A stretch of DNA of 64,000 nucleotides from Paramagnetospirillum magnetotacticum MS-1 (GTDB lineage: Bacteria; Pseudomonadota; Alphaproteobacteria; Rhodospirillales; Magnetospirillaceae). Numbering within the stretch: position 1 is the stretch's first letter; each line of letters starts with the position of its first letter. The notes below the pieces were generated by a model. It saw only the letters and a list, made by a program, of their open reading frames with translations, ran no database searches and was not told where the DNA came from. The DNA is taken from contig NZ_JXSL01000025.1 in assembly GCF_000829825.1 (NCBI RefSeq), forward strand, positions 62,001 to 126,000. The letters run 5' to 3'. A program made the position numbers and the translations under genes. This document shows, one piece after another, positions 1-8,846 of this stretch.

Positions 1-76
1 GGTCGACGCCAGCGCAGAAACCGCGCGGGCTGGCCAGCACCAGGGTCAAGGGCCTCTTGGTAACGCTTGTGCTCAC
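1..76 (-). CDS. ispH: 4-hydroxy-3-methylbut-2-enyl diphosphate reductase, N-terminal fragment (gene runs off the window)
   Basis: Only the first 25 codons are present; the rest lies left of base 1. From GTG at 76-74 the protein reads MSTSVTKRPLTLVLASPRGF then CAGVD. LASPRGFCAGVD is the very conserved start of IspH (LytB), and its Cys is the first of three ligands of the [4Fe-4S] cluster that reduces HMBPP to IPP/DMAPP in the non-mevalonate isoprenoid pathway. A GGAG lies 9 bases upstream of the GTG. The gene is divergent from the lipoprotein gene at 192. The identification rests on 12 diagnostic residues only. Confidence 0.85.
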   Translation of the reverse strand, partial: MSTSVTKRPLTLVLASPRGFCAGVD

Positions 77-98
77 AGTATCGCTCTCCGCAATGGCT

Positions 99-126
99 TT
101 GACATGGGGTTGGCGGCTTGTATCAG
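99..126 (+). promoter_or_regulatory. Candidate sigma-70 promoter of the lipoprotein gene
   Basis: A consensus -35 TTGACA (99-104) is followed after 16 bases by TATCAG (121-126), about 65 bases before the ATG at 192. The -10 is imperfect, so this is a motif-based prediction. Confidence 0.4.
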
Positions 127-191
127 CGCCCCGGCTTCACTACAGTCAGGGGCACCTTTACCAGATCATGTGGCTCTTAAGGAAGTTTGGC

Positions 192-737
192 ATGAACACC
201 CCTCGCATCGCCCGCCTGCTGCTTTTCGTTCTGGCGGCTCCCCTGCTGCTTTCGGGGTGTGATTCCTGGAGCCGCGTCAAGGGCAGGACGCCGCCGCCCT
301 GCCCGCCGGTTTACATCATGTCCGACGCCGCCAAGATGATCAAATACCGGGCCGGGAGCGGGCGCGACCTGACCGACGTTGAGATGGAAGGCGAAGTCGT
401 CGCTTTCAAGGGCGACTGCGTCTATGACGCCAAGGGCGGTGAGGTTACGCTGCAACTGGGCTTCGAACTGCGGCGCGGCCCGGCGGCTGCCAGCCGCACC
501 CTGGACGTCACCTATTTCGTCGCCGTGCCCAAATTCTATCCGGCGCCCGAGGCCAAGGGGGTGTTCACCTTCCCGGTAACCTTCCCCGATACGGTGGACC
601 GGATCCGTGTCACCGATGACGAAGTGGTCATGCGTCTGCCGGTCAGGACCAAGGAACTCATTGATAATTATGAGGTCTATATCGGGTTCCAACTGACCCC
701 CGAAGAGATGGAGTCGAACCGGCGCACCAAGCGCTAG
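192..737 (+). CDS. Small predicted lipoprotein of unknown function
   Basis: The 181-residue product starts with a basic and hydrophobic signal segment ending in a lipobox LLLSGC, with the lipidated Cys at residue 23, so it should be membrane anchored on the periplasmic side. ATG 192 is chosen because AAGGAA lies 7 bases upstream and because the signal peptide starts there; the open frame extends upstream without a signal. The mature part is mixed beta-like sequence ending in basic residues, with no motif I recognise. It is divergent from ispH and upstream of the gcv promoter, and seems to be its own transcription unit. Confidence 0.8.
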   Translation: MNTPRIARLLLFVLAAPLLLSGCDSWSRVKGRTPPPCPPVYIMSDAAKMIKYRAGSGRDLTDVEMEGEVVAFKGDCVYDAKGGEVTLQLGFELRRGPAAASRTLDVTYFVAVPKFYPAPEAKGVFTFPVTFPDTVDRIRVTDDEVVMRLPVRTKELIDNYEVYIGFQLTPEEMESNRRTKR

Positions 738-754
738 GGGGCGTCGACTCTTCG

Positions 755-782
755 TTGACTCCCTCGCCGGGCTGACTAAGAT
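755..782 (+). promoter_or_regulatory. Sigma-70-like promoter of the gcv operon
   Basis: TTGACT (755-760), a 16-base spacer and TAAGAT (777-782) place the transcription start near 790, just before the first stem of the glycine riboswitch. The position relative to the riboswitch makes this a convincing promoter. Confidence 0.6.
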
Positions 783-796
783 GTGCCCGCACAGAT

Positions 797-1010
797 GATC
801 CCCGTGGGAGAGACCGGCCTGAAATTCAGGTTGGCGCCGAAGGAGCAACCGCCCCTGGAAACTCTCAGGCAAAAGGACCGCGGGGGGATGAAACTCTGGA
901 AAGCGTGCCGCAGGACCGGCTAAGGTCGGGCGGCCCACCGACGATGAAAGCCGCCTTGGCCTCTCTTTTGGCCGTGCGGTGAATCTTTCAGGTTCCCAGA
1001 CAGAGGGGGG
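797..1010 (+). promoter_or_regulatory. Tandem glycine riboswitch
   Basis: Two adjacent glycine aptamers precede gcvT. Aptamer 1 (about 797-889) has the closing stem GATCCCCG / CGGGGGGAT, the GGGAGAGACC segment, GCCGAAGGAGCAA and ACTCTCAGGCAAAAGGACCG. Aptamer 2 (about 891-1010) begins ACTCTGGAAAG, carries CACCGACGATGAAAGCC in place of the commoner GCCGAAGG core, then ATCTTTCAGGTTCCCAGA and closes with CAGAGG. This arrangement is the known cooperative glycine sensor of gcv operons. About 75 bases separate it from the gcvT start; I see no clear intrinsic terminator there, so control may be at translation or by Rho. Confidence 0.93.
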
Positions 1011-1085
1011 CAAGCCGGGCAAGGCCACAGCCATGTCCGGAGCCCTTCACATCCCGCGCGGGTAATCCGCGTAAGGAGGAACCCG

Positions 1086-2201
1086 GTGACCCAGTCTGAT
1101 ACCCCCTTACTGACCGTTCCCTTGGATGCCCTGCATCGCGAGCTGGGGGCCAAGATGGTGCCCTTCGCCGGTTACGCCATGCCGGTGCAATATCCCGCGG
1201 GCGTGCTGGCCGAACATCTGCACACCCGTTCGGCGGCCGCGCTGTTCGACGTCTCCCATATGGGCCAGGCCGAGATCAAGGGAGCCCGCGCGGTCGAACT
1301 GCTGGAGAGCCTGGTGCCGGGCGATATCCGGGCTTTGGGCCTGGGCAAGACCCGCTACAGCGTCTTCACCAATGACCATGGCGGTATTCTCGACGATTTG
1401 ATGATCAGCAAGCTGGCCGAGGATCATCTGTTCCTGGTGATCAATGCCGCATGCAAGCATGCCGACTTCGCCCATCTGAAGGCCCATCTGGAGGGCAAGG
1501 TCGAACTGCGGATGATCGAGGACCGCTCGCTGCTGGCGCTGCAAGGTCCCGGCGCGGCCGCCGCCATGGCCACGTTGTGCCCCGAGGCCGGGGCCATGAC
1601 CTTCATGACCATCGCCGAGGTCACCGTGGCCGGCATCAAGTGTCTGGCCACCCGCTCGGGCTATACGGGCGAGGACGGCTGGGAGATTTCCGTGGCCAAT
1701 GCGGATGCGGAAAAGCTGGCCCGCGCCATCCTGGCCGCGCCGGGCGTCATGCCCGCCGGTCTGGGCGCGCGCGACTCGCTTCGCCTGGAAGCGGGCTTGT
1801 GCCTCTACGGTTCGGATATCGACACCACCACCACGCCGGTTCAGGCCAATATCGCCTGGATCATGAGCAAGCGCCGCAGGGCCGAGGGCGGCTTTCCCGG
1901 TGCCGCCGTGATTCAGAAGCAACTGGCCGAGGGCGCGCCCACCTTACGCGTCGGCATCCAGCCCGACGGCAAGGCTCCGGCCCGCGCCCATACCGAGATC
2001 ACCGACGAGGCGGGCAACCGCCTGGGTGAGATCTGCTCGGGCGGCTTCGGTCCGTCGGCGGGCGGCCCGGTGGCCATGGGCTATGTGCCCGCCGCCTTCG
2101 CGGGCATCGGGACCAAGTTGAAGCTGGTGGTGCGTGGCAAGGCCATGGACGCCCATGTGGCGGCCCTGCCATTCGTGCCGCATCGTTATTTCAAAGGCTG
2201 A
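1086..2201 (+). CDS. gcvT: Glycine cleavage system aminomethyltransferase (T-protein)
   Basis: The 371-residue protein has the usual T-protein length. It transfers the methylene group from lipoyl-GcvH to tetrahydrofolate and releases ammonia. Typical family segments are PFAGYAMPVQY near residue 26, LFDVSHMGQ near residue 55 and the C-terminal GYTGEDGWEI and LGARDSLRLEAGL blocks that form the folate pocket. GTG 1086 is set by a strong AAGGAGGA 5 bases upstream. It is the first gene of the riboswitch-controlled gcvT-H-PA-PB operon; the gap to gcvH is 14 bases. Confidence 0.97.
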   Translation: MTQSDTPLLTVPLDALHRELGAKMVPFAGYAMPVQYPAGVLAEHLHTRSAAALFDVSHMGQAEIKGARAVELLESLVPGDIRALGLGKTRYSVFTNDHGGILDDLMISKLAEDHLFLVINAACKHADFAHLKAHLEGKVELRMIEDRSLLALQGPGAAAAMATLCPEAGAMTFMTIAEVTVAGIKCLATRSGYTGEDGWEISVANADAEKLARAILAAPGVMPAGLGARDSLRLEAGLCLYGSDIDTTTTPVQANIAWIMSKRRRAEGGFPGAAVIQKQLAEGAPTLRVGIQPDGKAPARAHTEITDEAGNRLGEICSGGFGPSAGGPVAMGYVPAAFAGIGTKLKLVVRGKAMDAHVAALPFVPHRYFKG

Positions 2202-2215
2202 GGGGATCTTTCCAA

Positions 2216-2593
2216 ATGAGCAGCAAGCGTTTCACCAAGGATCATGAGTGGATCGAGGTCGAGGGCGATATCGGCACCGTCGGCATCAGCGACTATGCCC
2301 AGCACGCTTTGGGCGACGTTGTCTTCGTCGAGGTTCCCGATGCGGGCCGCGATTTGGCCAAGGGCGCCGAGGCCGCCGTGGTGGAATCGGTGAAGGCCGC
2401 GTCCGAGGTCTATTCCCCGGTGTCGGGCATCGTGACCGCTGGCAATCAGGCCATCGTCGACCAGCCCGGCCTGGTCAACGAGGCCGCCGAGAGCACCGCC
2501 TGGTTCTTCAAGCTGAAGCTGACCAATCCGGGCGAGGTCGGCGACCTGATGGATCAGGCCGCCTACGACGCGTATCTCAAGACCCTGGAATAG
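2216..2593 (+). CDS. gcvH: Glycine cleavage system H protein
   Basis: This 125-residue lipoyl carrier protein shuttles the aminomethyl intermediate between the P, T and L proteins. The lipoylation site is Lys60 in [17 protein letters not shown], the classic ESVKAAS motif. [12 protein letters not shown] at the N-terminus and [14 protein letters not shown] near the end are also family hallmarks. It sits between gcvT and gcvPA with gaps of 14 and 10 bases, so co-transcription under the glycine riboswitch is expected. The L protein (shared dihydrolipoamide dehydrogenase) is not in the window. Confidence 0.97.
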   Translation: MSSKRFTKDHEWIEVEGDIGTVGISDYAQHALGDVVFVEVPDAGRDLAKGAEAAVVESVKAASEVYSPVSGIVTAGNQAIVDQPGLVNEAAESTAWFFKLKLTNPGEVGDLMDQAAYDAYLKTLE

Positions 2594-2603
2594 GCTTTTC
2601 CTC

Positions 2604-3953
2604 ATGCGCTACCTGCCGCTGACCGAGTCCGACCGCCGCGCCATGCTCGACGTGATCGGGGCCAAAAGCGTGGATGATCTGTTCCGCGATGTGCCCCCAT
2701 CCGCCCGGCTGGCCGGGCCGCTGCCCCTTCCCTCCCATCAGGGAGAGATGGAGGTGGAGCGCGCCTTCACCCGCATGGCCGGCAAGAATCTGTCGGCGGG
2801 TTGCGCGCCCTTCTTCATCGGGGCCGGTGTTTATCGCCACCACATCCCGGCGGCGGTGGACCAGTTGTTGCTGCGCGGCGAGTTCCTGACCGCCTATACG
2901 CCCTACCAGCCCGAAGTGGCCCAGGGCACGCTGCAGATGCTGTTCGAGTTCCAAAGCCAGGTGGCGGCCATCACCGGCATGGATGTGGCCAATGCCTCCA
3001 TGTATGACGGCGCCACGGCCACGGCCGAGGCCGCCGTCATGGCATGCCGCATCACCAAGCGGGCCAAGGTGATCGTTTCGGGGGGCGTACACCCCCATTA
3101 TGCCGAGACGGTGGAAACCTCGCTCCGCTACACCGAGATGGAGGCCGATGTTCTGCCCCCCGATCCCTTGGGGATGGAGGACATGATCGGCCGGGTGGAC
3201 AGCCAGACCGCCTGTGTCATCGTCCAAAATCCCGGTTTCTTCGGCACGGTGCGTGACCTGCGGCCGCTGGCGGCGCTCTGTCACGAGGTGGGGGCTTTGC
3301 TGGTGGTGATGGTGGCCGAGCCCACCAGCCTGGGTCTGATCGAGTCCCCCGGCGCCATGGGCGCCGATATCGTGGTCTGCGAGGGCCAAAGCCTGGGCAT
3401 GGGCATGAATTTCGGCGGGCCGGGTCTGGGTCTGTTCGCCACGCGCGACAAATATGTGCGCCAGATGCCCGGCCGTCTGGTCGGCCAGACGGCGGATGTG
3501 GACGGCCGCCGGGGCTGGGTTTTGACGCTCTCGACGCGAGAGCAGCATATCCGCCGCGAGAAGGCGACCAGCAATATCTGCACCAATTCGGGGCTGTGCG
3601 CCCTGGCCTTTTCCATCCACCTGACCATGCTGGGCGGCAGCGGTTTCGGCCGCCTTGCCGAGTTGAACCATGTGGCGGCTACCCGGCTGGAGCAGAAGCT
3701 GCGCGCGGTGAAGGGTGTTAGGGTCCTGCCGCAAAGCTATTACAACGAATTCGCCATCCATCTGGGTGACGATGCCGATGCGGCGGCCGTGGTCGATGCC
3801 CTGGCCGACAAGGGGATTCTCGCGGGCGTTCCCGCCTCGCGCTTCTATCCCACCTGGCCGGAGTTGAAGCCGGTGCTGATCCTGGCCGCCACCGAAACCA
3901 ATACCGAGGACGACATGGACAAGCTTGTCGCCGCCCTGAAGGAGGCTGTGTGA
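2604..3953 (+). CDS. gcvPA: Glycine dehydrogenase (decarboxylating), subunit 1 of the split P-protein
   Basis: The 449-residue product corresponds to the N-terminal half of P-protein. It begins [19 protein letters not shown] and contains [34 protein letters not shown] and the glycine-rich [14 protein letters not shown], all typical of GcvPA. It lacks the PLP lysine, which is on the partner subunit. Together the subunits decarboxylate glycine and load the aminomethyl group on GcvH. The stop overlaps the next ATG as TGATG, indicating translational coupling and equal amounts of the two subunits. Confidence 0.96.
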   Translation: MRYLPLTESDRRAMLDVIGAKSVDDLFRDVPPSARLAGPLPLPSHQGEMEVERAFTRMAGKNLSAGCAPFFIGAGVYRHHIPAAVDQLLLRGEFLTAYTPYQPEVAQGTLQMLFEFQSQVAAITGMDVANASMYDGATATAEAAVMACRITKRAKVIVSGGVHPHYAETVETSLRYTEMEADVLPPDPLGMEDMIGRVDSQTACVIVQNPGFFGTVRDLRPLAALCHEVGALLVVMVAEPTSLGLIESPGAMGADIVVCEGQSLGMGMNFGGPGLGLFATRDKYVRQMPGRLVGQTADVDGRRGWVLTLSTREQHIRREKATSNICTNSGLCALAFSIHLTMLGGSGFGRLAELNHVAATRLEQKLRAVKGVRVLPQSYYNEFAIHLGDDADAAAVVDALADKGILAGVPASRFYPTWPELKPVLILAATETNTEDDMDKLVAALKEAV

Positions 3954-5446
3954 TGAGCGAGACCATTTCCGGCAACCGCGCCCTGCAGATCGAAGAGAAG
4001 CTGATCTTCGAACTGGATAATCCCGGCTGTAATGCCGTCGACCTGCCCGAGCCCGCGCCGTTCGATCTGGAACGTCTGGGCGATGCGCCGCGCCGCGGCC
4101 GGGTGGCGTTGCCCGATCTGTCCGAGCCCCAGGTGGTGCGCCACTACACAAGGCTGTCGCAAAAGAATTACGGCATCGACACCGGCTTTTATCCGCTGGG
4201 CTCGTGCACCATGAAGCACAATCCGCGCCTGTCGGAGAAGGTGGCGCGCCTGTCCGGTCTGGCCGATCTGCACCCCTTGCAGCCGCAAAAGACCGTTCAG
4301 GGCGCGCTGGAGGTGATCGATTCCCTGGCCCATTGGCTGAAGGAATTGACCGGCATGCCCGCCGTGGCCATGAGCCCGGCGGCCGGAGCCCACGGCGAAT
4401 GGTGCGGCCTGATGGCCATCCGTGCCGCGCACGAGGATAAGGGCGAGAATCATCGCCGCCGCGTCCTGGTCCCGGAAAGCGCCCACGGCACCAATCCGGC
4501 CTCGGCGGCCATGTGCGGCTTCACCGTCGATCCCATTCCGGCCCTCGAGAACGGCCGGGTGGATCTGGCGGCCCTGAAGGCCAAGCTGGGACCCGACGTG
4601 GCTGCCCTCATGCTGACCAATCCCAATACCTGCGGATTGTTCGAGACCGAGATCGTCGAGATCGCGGCGGCGGTGCATGGGGCGGGGGCCTATTTCTACT
4701 GCGACGGCGCCAATTTCAACGCCATCGTCGGCCGGGTGAAGGTCGCCGATCTCGGCATTGATGCCATGCATATCAACCTGCACAAGACCTTCGCCACGCC
4801 GCACGGCGGCGGCGGTCCCGGCGCGGGTCCCACCGTGCTGTCGCAGGCTCTGGCGGCCTATGTCCCGGTGCCTTACGTGGTGCACGGGCCGAAGGGGCTG
4901 GAACTGGTGGAAGGCAAGCGCGACGGTGCCAAGCCCTTCGGCCGGGTCAAGGGCTTCCACGGCCAGTTCGGGGTCTTCGTCCGCGCCCTGGCCTATATCC
5001 TGTCCATGGGTTCGGACGGACTGCGTCAGGCGTCGAGCGACGCGGTGCTGAACGCCAATTATCTACTGGCGTCCTTGAAGGACGATCTGTCGGCCTCCTT
5101 CGAGGGCCCTTGCATGCATGAGGCGCTGTTCGACGACCGCTTCCTCAAGGATAGCGGGGTGACCACGCTGGACTTCGCCAAGGCGATGATCGACGAGGGT
5201 TATCACCCCATGACCATGTACTTCCCGCTGGTGGTGCATGGCGCCCTGTTGATGGAACCCACCGAGACCGAGTCCAAGGAAACGCTGGACCAGTTCATCG
5301 CCGTGGTGAAGGGGCTGGCCGCCAAGGCAAAGGCGGGCGCGGCCGAGGAGTTCAAATCGGCTCCCCGGCTTACCCCCCGACGGCGTCTGGACGAGACCCT
5401 GGCGGCGCGCAGTCCGGTGCTGCGCTGGAAACCGGCGGCGGAGTAG
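3953..5446 (+). CDS. gcvPB: Glycine dehydrogenase (decarboxylating), subunit 2 of the split P-protein (PLP subunit)
   Basis: The C-terminal half of P-protein (497 residues) carries the PLP-binding lysine, Lys278 in INLHKTFATPHGGGGPG, plus GFYPLGSCTMKHNPR and the LVPESAHGTNPASA loop. ATG 3953 overlaps the gcvPA stop by one base and lies 7 bases after AAGGAGG; an in-frame GTG at 3950 would be too close to that ribosome site. It is the last gene of the operon and is followed by a GC-rich hairpin (5455-5493). It works with gcvPA, gcvH and gcvT in glycine catabolism and one-carbon supply. Confidence 0.96.
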   Translation: MSETISGNRALQIEEKLIFELDNPGCNAVDLPEPAPFDLERLGDAPRRGRVALPDLSEPQVVRHYTRLSQKNYGIDTGFYPLGSCTMKHNPRLSEKVARLSGLADLHPLQPQKTVQGALEVIDSLAHWLKELTGMPAVAMSPAAGAHGEWCGLMAIRAAHEDKGENHRRRVLVPESAHGTNPASAAMCGFTVDPIPALENGRVDLAALKAKLGPDVAALMLTNPNTCGLFETEIVEIAAAVHGAGAYFYCDGANFNAIVGRVKVADLGIDAMHINLHKTFATPHGGGGPGAGPTVLSQALAAYVPVPYVVHGPKGLELVEGKRDGAKPFGRVKGFHGQFGVFVRALAYILSMGSDGLRQASSDAVLNANYLLASLKDDLSASFEGPCMHEALFDDRFLKDSGVTTLDFAKAMIDEGYHPMTMYFPLVVHGALLMEPTETESKETLDQFIAVVKGLAAKAKAGAAEEFKSAPRLTPRRRLDETLAARSPVLRWKPAAE

Positions 5447-5454
5447 CGCCAATG

Positions 5455-5493
5455 GTGACGGGGCGGGGGAGAGCGATCCTCGCGTCCCGTCAC
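5455..5493 (+). terminator. Possible hairpin at the end of the gcv operon
   Basis: GTGACGGG (5455-5462) pairs perfectly with CCCGTCAC (5486-5493), 9 bases after the gcvPB stop. There is no T-tract, so it may protect the mRNA 3' end or be Rho-associated rather than an intrinsic terminator. Confidence 0.35.
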
Positions 5494-5579
5494 ATTGCGC
5501 CTCGGAAACACACCAACGCTCACTTGCTCCCCGCCAACCTTTGGCCTAGGCTTCGAAGCTGGAATTAAAGGGGATGGGA

Positions 5580-7259
5580 ATGTCGGAAAAGGACGATCTT
5601 GGTAAGTCCAGCGACATGTATGTCGCCTTCGCTTTTGCTGCGGCCGACGTTCTTGTGGAACTGGATTCCCAGGGCAACACCTTGTTCGCGGTCGGCGCCG
5701 CCATGGCGCTACTGGGGCGCGGCGCCAAGGCTCTGACCGGCCAGCCGCTCTCCAAGATCATTCATCCCGGCGACCATACCGCCCTATCCCAGGCCTTGAA
5801 GCAGATGACGGGCGGGGAAAGGGTGCGCAACGCCATCATCCGCATCCTGCGGCCCGACGGCAAAGGGGCCGAGGTATCGCTGTCGGGCTATCGCCATCCT
5901 AGCAAGCCCGACATGTTGATGGTGGCGCTGGGCCATCCGGGCGGCTTCCACGCCCATAAGGAGGACCGGGTCGGCGAGACCGGGTTGCTGGACAAGGACA
6001 GCTTCCAGGCCATGGCGGCCAGCCTGCTGGAAAGCGCCGCGCCTGACGACCCCTACCAACTGACTCTGGTCGAGTTGCCCAAGATCGACGCGCTTAGCGG
6101 CGATGCCGAGGCGCAGGAAGCCCTGAACACCGAATTGGGCAATCGACTGCGGGCCTTGTCGGTGGGCGGCGACGCGGTCGGCCAGTTGGACGAAGGCAAG
6201 TTCGGCGTTTTGCACTCGGCGGCGGTGTCGGCCGATTCCATCAGCCAGTCGGTGACCCAGGCCGCCGCCGTGGTTCTGCCCGATGCGGCGCCCATCCAGG
6301 CGACCTTGGCCACCTTGGTCCTCGACGTGGCCGATGTGCCGCCTGAGGAGGCCGCCCGCGCGCTCACCTATACACTGAACCGATTCGCCCTCGAGGCGGA
6401 GAACGGCGGCAATCTCGCCGATCTCATGAAGGATCTGCAGCCTCGTCTTTCGGCGACGGTCAAGCAGATGAACGATGTCCGCAACACCGTGACGGGCGGG
6501 GATTTCGACCTTTTGTTCCAGCCCATCGTCGATCTGTGGACCGGCGTGGTGCATCATTTCGAGTGTCTGGTGCGCTTCAAGGGCGAGGACAACAAGTCGC
6601 CCTACGAGACCGTGACCTTCGCCGAGGACACGGGCATGGTCGGCATGCTGGACATGGCGCTGCTGGAACGCGCCATCGCCTTCATGCGCTCTTCCGTCGC
6701 CAATAACGACTCCTTGAAATTCGCGGTCAACTTGTCGGGCTATTCCTTGTCTGATCCCACGGTGGTCCGCCGGTTGAAGGAAATTCTCACCACCACCACC
6801 GATCTCAGAAAGCGTCTGGTGTTCGAGATGACCGAATCCGCCCAGGTCCGCGACCTGAAGGCGGTTAACGACGTCATCCAGATCATCCGCAAGCAAGGCC
6901 ACGAGGTCTGTTTGGACGATTTCGGCGCCGGTCATGCCGCCTTCCACTATCTGCGCGCCCTGAAAGTGGACAACGTCAAGATCGATGGCTCCTATATCAA
7001 GGACGCCATGCGCAGCAACGAGGACGTCTCGTTCATCAAGGCCATCGTCGGCCTGTGTACCGAATTGGGCGTCACCACCACCGCCGAATATGTGGAAGAT
7101 GCCGAGACCGCCAATCTTCTGAAGCTTCTCAAGGTTCGCTTTGGCCAGGGCTGGTATTTCGGCAAGCCGCTGCGCCCGTCCTCGGATGACATCCGTACCG
7201 CCTGGCGGACTCCGACCCTGGGATGGAACAAGGGGCTGCTCCACTTTACCAAGGGATAG
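5580..7259 (+). CDS. EAL-domain protein with N-terminal PAS-like region (probable c-di-GMP phosphodiesterase)
   Basis: About 559 residues. Residues 10-110 resemble a PAS sensor, 130-280 look like a strongly degenerate GGDEF domain with no GGDEF motif, and 305-545 form an EAL domain. The signature Glu is kept (Glu328, in FECLVRF instead of EALVR), as are NLSG, the EMTES glutamate, Asp446-Asp447 in LDDFGAG, KID and the Glu in AEYVED, so c-di-GMP hydrolysis is plausible. ATG 5580 fits AAAGGGG 6 bases upstream better than ATG 5574. No transmembrane segment is evident, so it is likely cytoplasmic. The following lipoprotein gene starts 7 bases later. Confidence 0.88.
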   Translation: MSEKDDLGKSSDMYVAFAFAAADVLVELDSQGNTLFAVGAAMALLGRGAKALTGQPLSKIIHPGDHTALSQALKQMTGGERVRNAIIRILRPDGKGAEVSLSGYRHPSKPDMLMVALGHPGGFHAHKEDRVGETGLLDKDSFQAMAASLLESAAPDDPYQLTLVELPKIDALSGDAEAQEALNTELGNRLRALSVGGDAVGQLDEGKFGVLHSAAVSADSISQSVTQAAAVVLPDAAPIQATLATLVLDVADVPPEEAARALTYTLNRFALEAENGGNLADLMKDLQPRLSATVKQMNDVRNTVTGGDFDLLFQPIVDLWTGVVHHFECLVRFKGEDNKSPYETVTFAEDTGMVGMLDMALLERAIAFMRSSVANNDSLKFAVNLSGYSLSDPTVVRRLKEILTTTTDLRKRLVFEMTESAQVRDLKAVNDVIQIIRKQGHEVCLDDFGAGHAAFHYLRALKVDNVKIDGSYIKDAMRSNEDVSFIKAIVGLCTELGVTTTAEYVEDAETANLLKLLKVRFGQGWYFGKPLRPSSDDIRTAWRTPTLGWNKGLLHFTKG

Positions 7260-7266
7260 GGCCGCC

Positions 7267-8811
7267 ATGGGGCGCGTGGTTGCTTTCCTCGCCCCATTGC
7301 TGATCCTTCTGGCGGCCTGCGCGCCCATGCGCGCCGATTACGCCAGGCCGCCTTCCTCCGCCTTCGACCGCCCCCTGGAAACCTCCCTGGGCAAGGCCTT
7401 TGCGGCCGAGCAGGCGGGGCGGCCCGGTCAAAGCGGCTTTCACCTGCTCAATAATGGGGTGGGGGCGTTGATGACGCGGGCGGCGCTGATTGACCGCGCC
7501 GAGCGCAGCATCGATTTCCAGACCTTCATCTTCGATGCCGACGAGGTGGGCGCTTTCATCCTCGATCGCCTGATCGCGGCGGCGCGGCGCGGCGTCAGGG
7601 TGCGCATTCTGCTCGACGATTATGAACTCGGCCTCGACGACGGGTTGCTGGCCCGCCTGGATGGCGAGCCCAATATGGAGGTGCGGATCTTCAATCCGTT
7701 TCCCGACCGGGCGCGCTGGACCCGTTCGGCCCAGATGCTGTGGAATCTGGACCGGCTGGGACGTCGCATGCACAACAAGGTGCTGGTCGCCGACGGGCAG
7801 TTGGCCTTGCTGGGCGGGCGCAATATCTCCAACCACTATTTCGAGGGGCCGTCCGAGTCCAATTTCCGCGACATCGAACTCCTGACCACGGGGGCTGTGG
7901 CAACCCAGGCGGCGGCCAGCTTCGATTCCTTCTGGGCCTCGCCCATGGTCGGCGAGGTGCGGGCCTTCGACAGGGAGCCCGATGCCGAGGCATTGGACAC
8001 TCTGCTGTCCCTTTTGGCCGGGGCCAGCGGTCCGGCGGCGGAATATGCGCGAAGCCGCGACCAGTATCTTGCGCGGCTCACCAATCCTGCGCAGATGATC
8101 TGGGCTCCGGCCCAGGTGGTGGCCGAGCCCCCCGACCGCCTGCCCGAGGGCGCGGAAAAATCCTCGGCCGAGATCGCCCGCGCCAATGCCATCGTCCGGC
8201 AGGGGGCGAAACATCAGGTGGTCTACGAAAGCGCCTATTTCATTCCCGGCGATAAGGGCGTTCAGGTGCTGGGCGATCTGGTGCGGCGTGGTGTCGGCGT
8301 TACCGTTCTCACCAATAGCCTGGCGGCCACCGATGTGGTGGCGGTGCATGCCGCCTATTCCCTCTATCGCCCGGCCCTGTTGGAGGCTGGCGTGCGTCTG
8401 TTCGAATACCGGACCGATGCGCGGCGGCCCGAACCCGCTGGTCATCTCGTCCATCTCGGCCGTTCGGATTCCGGCCTGCATGCCAAGATCGTGGTCTATG
8501 ACCGCGTCACGGTCTGGGTGGGCAGCGCCAATTTCGATCCGCGCTCGCGCCATCTCAATACCGAGATCGGAGTGATGATCCACAGCCCGGAACTGGCCGA
8601 AAAGCTGCTGGCCGGAATCGAGCGGGATTTCGATCCCGCTCATTCCTGGCGGCTGGAGGCCAATCCCGGAGCCGCCACCGGTCCGGTGGCCTGGGTGGGG
8701 GAAAGGGACGGCCATATGGTCCGCCTGGAGACCGAGCCCGACGGCGACCTCTGGCGGGGCATTCGGACCCTGTTCTATTCGGTCCTGCCGGGCATCGAGG
8801 AGCTTCTTTAG
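7267..8811 (+). CDS. Phospholipase D-like lipoprotein (cardiolipin synthase family)
   Basis: The 514-residue protein has a lipobox LLAAC (Cys18) and two complete HKD motifs: His169-Lys171-Asp176 in MHNKVLVADG, followed by GGRNI, and His405-Lys407-Asp412 in LHAKIVVYDR, followed by GSANFDPRS. Two HKD motifs form one active site for phosphatidyl transfer or phosphodiester hydrolysis. The lipoprotein signal suggests a periplasm-facing or outer-membrane location, as for the ClsC/YmdC-type group, although substrate cannot be told from sequence. ATG 7267 is the start that exposes the signal peptide. It lies 7 bases after the EAL gene, so the two may be co-transcribed. Confidence 0.88.
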   Translation: MGRVVAFLAPLLILLAACAPMRADYARPPSSAFDRPLETSLGKAFAAEQAGRPGQSGFHLLNNGVGALMTRAALIDRAERSIDFQTFIFDADEVGAFILDRLIAAARRGVRVRILLDDYELGLDDGLLARLDGEPNMEVRIFNPFPDRARWTRSAQMLWNLDRLGRRMHNKVLVADGQLALLGGRNISNHYFEGPSESNFRDIELLTTGAVATQAAASFDSFWASPMVGEVRAFDREPDAEALDTLLSLLAGASGPAAEYARSRDQYLARLTNPAQMIWAPAQVVAEPPDRLPEGAEKSSAEIARANAIVRQGAKHQVVYESAYFIPGDKGVQVLGDLVRRGVGVTVLTNSLAATDVVAVHAAYSLYRPALLEAGVRLFEYRTDARRPEPAGHLVHLGRSDSGLHAKIVVYDRVTVWVGSANFDPRSRHLNTEIGVMIHSPELAEKLLAGIERDFDPAHSWRLEANPGAATGPVAWVGERDGHMVRLETEPDGDLWRGIRTLFYSVLPGIEELL

Positions 8812-8846
8812 TTTCCCCGCGCGGCGCTTTCGGCTAAGCATGATCC

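Noticed and set aside
177-1034. Minus-strand frame of 285 codons over the riboswitch region
   Set aside because: It covers a clear riboswitch and a lipoprotein gene on the opposite strand and has no recognisable domain.
3950-3952. GTG start for gcvPB
   Set aside because: Only 4 bases from the ribosome site; ATG 3953 gives normal spacing and a TGATG overlap.
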